NCBI GenBank assembly: GCA_000526575.1
Contig: JAGI01000002.1
Span: forward strand, 1,922,001-1,986,000
DNA: 64,000 bases
Origin: Clostridium sp. 12(A)
Lineage (GTDB): Bacteria; Bacillota; Clostridia; Lachnospirales; Lachnospiraceae
Direction: 5' to 3'
The notes under the pieces were generated by a model. That model was not told the DNA's origin, made no database searches, and worked only from the letters and a program-made list of their open reading frames with translations. A program made the position numbers and the translations under genes. How positions within the stretch are numbered: the stretch's first letter is position 1; the number at the start of each line of letters is the position of its first letter. Shown piece after piece: positions 60,830 through 64,000 of this stretch.

Positions 60830-61573
60830 CTAAATCGAATTCTGTATAAATGTATTTAATTTTTTTCTAAACTCTGCGGATCGTTTCTGTGAAACAGGTA
60901 TGATATCATTATTATTTAAAAAAACTTCGTAGCCTTTTATCTTTTTCACATGACGTAAATTAACTAAAAAACACTGGTGGCAGGTTTCGAAATTATGTAA
61001 CTGCATCTTGTCTGCCAGATCTTTCATTTTATCTTTAAAGAAATATTCTTCCTTTTCCAGTTTGATTTTAATCTTTCTATTAAAATATTCAAAATAAAAG
61101 ATATCATCTACTTCAAAATCCTTGATTCTGCTTTCCAGTTCCCCTTTGTCCGTTATCTCCATAATCTCAAATGCCACGGTTTCTTTATCTTCGTGTTCTT
61201 CCTGAATGCAGGATAAGATTTCATCCAGCTGGCGGTCTATCTTATCCTTTGTAACAGGCTTTACTAAATATGCAAATGCATGAACCCGGTTCACAGCCTG
61301 TTTGCAAAACTGCTTGTAGCTGGTGGTATAAATTATTTTTAACCCTCTGTTAGATTCCCTGATTTTCGTTCCTACCTCTATTCCATTCATTCCGCCTAAT
61401 GCAATATCAAGAAATAATAAATCAAACGTCTCACTGGATTCAAGCAGCTCTTCTCCTGAGCAATACTTTTTGATGTCATAAGAAAATGGGCTCTGGCTCA
61501 TGTAACCATTCACCAAAGTTTCTAATTTATCCGTATCCTTCCTGTCATCGTCACAAATAGCTATTGAAAGCAT
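60830..61573 (-). CDS. agrA: AgrA-like LytTR response regulator
   Basis: A 247-residue protein: receiver domain with Asp56 (DLLFLDIALGG) and Lys (YLVKPVTK), then a C-terminal LytTR DNA-binding domain with NFETCHQCFLVNLRHVKKI. It lies upstream of agrC, with GGAGG before its ATG. LytTR proteins bind direct repeats of 9 bases 12 apart. Targets likely include the acetone and agrBD units on the same strand, but no convincing repeat was found. Confidence 0.92.
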   Translation of the reverse strand: MLSIAICDDDRKDTDKLETLVNGYMSQSPFSYDIKKYCSGEELLESSETFDLLFLDIALGGMNGIEVGTKIRESNRGLKIIYTTSYKQFCKQAVNRVHAFAYLVKPVTKDKIDRQLDEILSCIQEEHEDKETVAFEIMEITDKGELESRIKDFEVDDIFYFEYFNRKIKIKLEKEEYFFKDKMKDLADKMQLHNFETCHQCFLVNLRHVKKIKGYEVFLNNNDIIPVSQKRSAEFRKKLNTFIQNSI

Positions 61574-61696
61574 CCATAATATCCTCCTGTCATATACATA
61601 AAGTTCCTGTTATGCCAATATTTTGTCAAGTTTTTTGCATACTGCCGGCCATTTCTTCTATAGGCAGAGCTTTTGTCGATGAACTTCTTTGACTCT

Positions 61697-61710
61697 GTTA
61701 ATATATTAAC
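61697..61710. promoter_or_regulatory. Palindrome GTTAATATATTAAC upstream of agrA
   Basis: Perfect 14-base palindrome 124 bases before the agrA start. It is also within a possible plus-strand promoter spacer (TTGACT, 17 bases, TATTTA at 61690-61718). Function unknown. Confidence 0.35.
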
Positions 61711-61788
61711 ATATTTACCACAGAAATTACCAATATGTAATAAATAACCTTTTGCAAGTAATTATTCATATAGAAAGGAGAGATATGT

Positions 61789-62544
61789 TTAAAACCCTTT
61801 TACTTCAATTCCCTTTACAGCTAGTTCCTCCCGAATCCTTTTAACAAAGGAAAGGGCGTTGCGGCCATCCCCATGAACGCAGACGGAATCCGCCTTTATA
61901 GAAATGTCTTCCCCGTTAATGGCTCTTACCCTGCCTTCCTTTGCCATGCGGACCACCTGTTTTACCGCTGCCTCTTTCTCTTCGATCACAGCACCCTTTT
62001 GATTTCTTGAAACAAGGGTTCCATCTCTTTCATAAGCCCTGTCTGCAAATACCTCGCTGGCATAAGAAAGTCCGCATTCTTTGGCTGCCCGGAGCATCTC
62101 GCTTCCGCTTAAGGCCAGGAGCACCAGACTATCATCCACATCATGGATGGCTTCACAGATAGCGGCGGCCAGTTTGTAGTCCACGGCTGCCATGTTATAT
62201 AAGGCTCCATGAGGTTTGACATGATAAAGGCGTATGGTGGCGCTGTCACAAAATGCTTTTAATGCCCCGATCTGATAGGTAACACATGCCTTTACTTCTT
62301 TTGGAGACAGATTCATGTTTCTTCTGCCGAATCCATTTAAGTCCGGAAATCCAGGATGGGCCCCCGGCCTTACTCCGTGTACCTTACAAAGCGCAACGGT
62401 ACGTTCCATGATCAGCGGATCTCCTCCATGAAATCCGCAGGCAATGTTTGCTGAGGTAATAAACGGAAGAATCTCTTCATCCATACCCATCTTGTAGGCT
62501 CCGAAGCTTTCTCCCAGATCGCAGTTCAAATCAATGGTTGGCAT
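61789..62544 (-). CDS. pxpA: 5-oxoprolinase subunit A (LamB/YcsF family)
   Basis: A 251-residue TIM-barrel hydrolase with DLNCDLGESFGAYKMG at the start, ANIACGFHGGDP and HVKPHGALYN, all typical. With PxpB and PxpC it opens 5-oxoproline to glutamate using ATP. It lies 26 bases after a DUF1445 gene, and pxpC is next upstream. GGAGAAGAAAT precedes the ATG. Confidence 0.94.
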   Translation of the reverse strand: MPTIDLNCDLGESFGAYKMGMDEEILPFITSANIACGFHGGDPLIMERTVALCKVHGVRPGAHPGFPDLNGFGRRNMNLSPKEVKACVTYQIGALKAFCDSATIRLYHVKPHGALYNMAAVDYKLAAAICEAIHDVDDSLVLLALSGSEMLRAAKECGLSYASEVFADRAYERDGTLVSRNQKGAVIEEKEAAVKQVVRMAKEGRVRAINGEDISIKADSVCVHGDGRNALSFVKRIREELAVKGIEVKGF

Positions 62545-62570
62545 ATTTCTTCTCCTTTCTTTTACAGGTG

Positions 62571-63377
62571 TCAGCTATATTTAAGAACCGTGTTCTTTAA
62601 ATCGGTAATAAACATATGGCCTGGAGCATGGGTTATGGCAAAGGTCGGTTTGCTGTTCATTAAAACAGCCTGAGGAGTAACGCCGCATGGCCAAAATACT
62701 GGGATTTCCCCTTCCTTTACCGTTACGGGATCGCCGTAATCGGGGACTGATAAGTCCTTAATTCCAATGGCTTCCGGGTATCCGATATGTATGGGAGCAC
62801 CGTGTACCTTAGGCATGGCAGCGGTCACCGAAACGGCTGCCGGGACCTGACTATGAGGGATGGGTCTCATGCTGACCACCATGGTTCCGGAAAAAACTCC
62901 TGCAGAGGTGCAGGGAATACTGGTATTGTACATGGGAACATTGACCCCTTCTTCTATCTGCCTTACGGGTATGCCTGCTTCTAAAAGCTCCGCTTCAAAG
63001 GAGAAGCTGCATCCGATAAGAAAGCTAATGAGCCTGCCCTTTGTTTTCTGGTATTCATCAAACAACGAGGAGATATCAGTCGGTTCTCCCGTGCAGATTC
63101 CATTTTCATATATCCGGTATCTTGGAATGTCTCTTGTAAGATCACTGCCTTTTGCCGTTATGGGAAAGGATTTACTGCCTGCATCCGATACCTCTAACAA
63201 GGGACAGGCTCTGGGATTTCTCTGACAGAACAGCAAAAAATTCCAGGACAGCTCTTCCGGAAGTATGACTAAATTTCCCTGAGCATACCCGTTGCACATT
63301 CCTGTCGTAGGACCATCTATCAAACCTTCCCGTATCAGTGATCTTACCTGCCATGGCTTACTTTCTGCATAATCCAT
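62571..63377 (-). CDS. Putative hydro-lyase / D-glutamate cyclase-like (DUF1445)
   Basis: About 268 residues with the DUF1445 pattern: GPTTGMCNGYAQGNLVILP near residue 20, FLIGCSFSFEAELLEAGIPV, and FWPCGVTPQ followed by AITHAPGHMFITD. The mammalian homologue is a D-glutamate cyclase forming 5-oxo-D-proline. Its place between pxpC and pxpA supports a role in the glutamate/5-oxoproline cycle. The ATG at 63377 (MDYAES), with AAAGGAAG upstream, matches family N-termini. Confidence 0.88.
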   Translation of the reverse strand: MDYAESKPWQVRSLIREGLIDGPTTGMCNGYAQGNLVILPEELSWNFLLFCQRNPRACPLLEVSDAGSKSFPITAKGSDLTRDIPRYRIYENGICTGEPTDISSLFDEYQKTKGRLISFLIGCSFSFEAELLEAGIPVRQIEEGVNVPMYNTSIPCTSAGVFSGTMVVSMRPIPHSQVPAAVSVTAAMPKVHGAPIHIGYPEAIGIKDLSVPDYGDPVTVKEGEIPVFWPCGVTPQAVLMNSKPTFAITHAPGHMFITDLKNTVLKYS

Positions 63378-63411
63378 ATCGTTTCTTCCTTTCATACTGA
63401 TTCGTTCCATC

Positions 63412-64000
63412 TTAATTTCCAGCCGCTGACAGGAAACCCTTACAGGCAGCTAAAAGCCTTTGTTCCTCTCTCCGGCAGATATTTACTGCCTCCTGTGGGG
63501 TTACAAACTGAAACGTCACCCATTCTCCGGGACGTAACTGAGCCAGGGCTGGAATGTCCGTGGAAATTACTGTTGCTATCTTGGCATAGCCTCCTGTTGT
63601 CTGGTGGTCTGCCATCATTACCATGGGAAGACCGGAGGCTGAAACCTGTACCGAGCCTTCCACAATTCCGTCAGATATGATATCCGCTCCCTGTATCATA
63701 TCAATTACAGGACCTTCAAGCCTCAAGGCCATGCGGTCACAGTCGCTGGAAAGCCGGTAAGGGTTACGAAGAAAGGTCCTCACTCCCTCCTCCGTAAATG
63801 CCTGAATCTGTGGCCCTTCTACTGCCCGTAAAAGTACATATTCCTCTGACCCATAATAGCGTTTGGGAGTAGACGGTCTTTGAAGCAATGGCTGTTTTAC
63901 AAAAGGCGAGGACCCATGTACATTTCCCTGAATGCTTTTCCAAAAATCTCTGACCTCTTCTGTGGATTTTCTGGTTGGAAGAATATCTCCCTGCTTTAAT
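63412..64000 (-). CDS. pxpC: 5-oxoprolinase subunit C, C-terminal part (runs off the right edge)
   Basis: The last about 195 residues of the PxpC/biotin-dependent carboxyltransferase (KipA-like, AHS2) family. It shows YLLRAVEGPQ-like YVLLRAVEGPQ and the hallmark HQTTGGYAKIATVIS. Reading continues past 64000, so the N-terminal half and a possible pxpB are outside. The stop precedes the DUF1445 gene, which begins just after it. Confidence 0.9.
   Translation of the reverse strand, partial: LKQGDILPTRKSTEEVRDFWKSIQGNVHGSSPFVKQPLLQRPSTPKRYYGSEEYVLLRAVEGPQIQAFTEEGVRTFLRNPYRLSSDCDRMALRLEGPVIDMIQGADIISDGIVEGSVQVSASGLPMVMMADHQTTGGYAKIATVISTDIPALAQLRPGEWVTFQFVTPQEAVNICRREEQRLLAACKGFLSAAGN

Noticed and set aside
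61660-61680. Possible Spo0A box (TGTCGAT) near the agrA promoter region
   Set aside because: It has a mismatch to TGTCGAA, is isolated, and no second box or well-placed promoter was found.

Overview
The window comes from a low-GC Gram-positive anaerobe of the class Clostridia, most likely a Lachnospiraceae (Lacrimispora or [Clostridium] saccharolyticum-like) genome. The signs are AT-rich intergenic DNA with strong AGGAGG ribosome sites, consensus sigma-A promoters, a glutaminyl-tRNA synthetase, an ispH/S1 gene pair, a flavodiiron oxygen-defence protein, a thl-adc-ctfAB acetone pathway, ECF vitamin transporters, feoAAB iron uptake and an Agr peptide signalling system. No rRNA, tRNA, CRISPR array, prophage or insertion sequence was seen. 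Nearly all genes lie on the minus strand. The exceptions are the regulator at 5424, a small unknown gene at 27106, a DtxR-type regulator at 40451 and the flavodiiron gene at 53549.

Layout from left to right. 1-741: 5' part of a P-type cation ATPase. 798-7214: an operon for a four-carbon sugar acid (aldolase-like, DUF1537 kinase, PdxA-like, Fe-alcohol dehydrogenase) and its divergent PrpR_N-type regulator. 7367-8957: biotin synthase and BioY under a BirA-type operator. 8982-12946: L-rhamnose catabolism (rhaB-rhaM-rhaA-rhaD). 12998-17208: aconitase, isocitrate dehydrogenase and a LysR regulator. 17277-21101: a small coiled-coil protein and a MocR / MORN / AraC operon. 21205-25060: glutaminyl-tRNA synthetase, then a glycosyltransferase with its PadR regulator. 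25125-33556: two L,D-transpeptidases on either side of an ECF transporter operon with a nucleoside phosphorylase and the niacin regulator NiaR. 33645-36717: a thiamine-precursor ABC transporter behind a TPP riboswitch. 36801-40840: iron uptake (feoA, feoA, feoB, a 45-residue cysteine-rich partner, an unusual Fur) with a divergent DtxR-type regulator. 40850-46928: an M13 peptidase, ribosomal protein S1, ispH, cmk and a flavoprotein. 46933-53285: polyphosphate kinase, aldo-keto reductase, aspartate kinase, HD hydrolase, DUF523 protein and a ClpP paralogue coupled to an AraC-type HTH protein. 53549-54748: flavodiiron protein. 54761-61573: an Agr system whose two halves (agrBD and agrCA) enclose the acetone operon. 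61789-64000: 5-oxoproline metabolism (pxpA, DUF1445, pxpC).

The most striking arrangements are: (1) the acetone pathway set between agrCA and agrDB on one strand, with a structured 590-base non-coding gap; (2) a five-gene operon linking NiaR, an ECF transporter and a nucleoside phosphorylase, which suggests uptake and cleavage of a pyridine nucleoside; (3) an enhancer-binding-protein-like regulator that has lost its sigma54 contact loop; (4) two different iron-type regulators and a repeated GTTAG-N6-CTAAC dyad around feo. All functional statements rest on motif recognition, gene order and DNA signals read by eye; no database search was possible.
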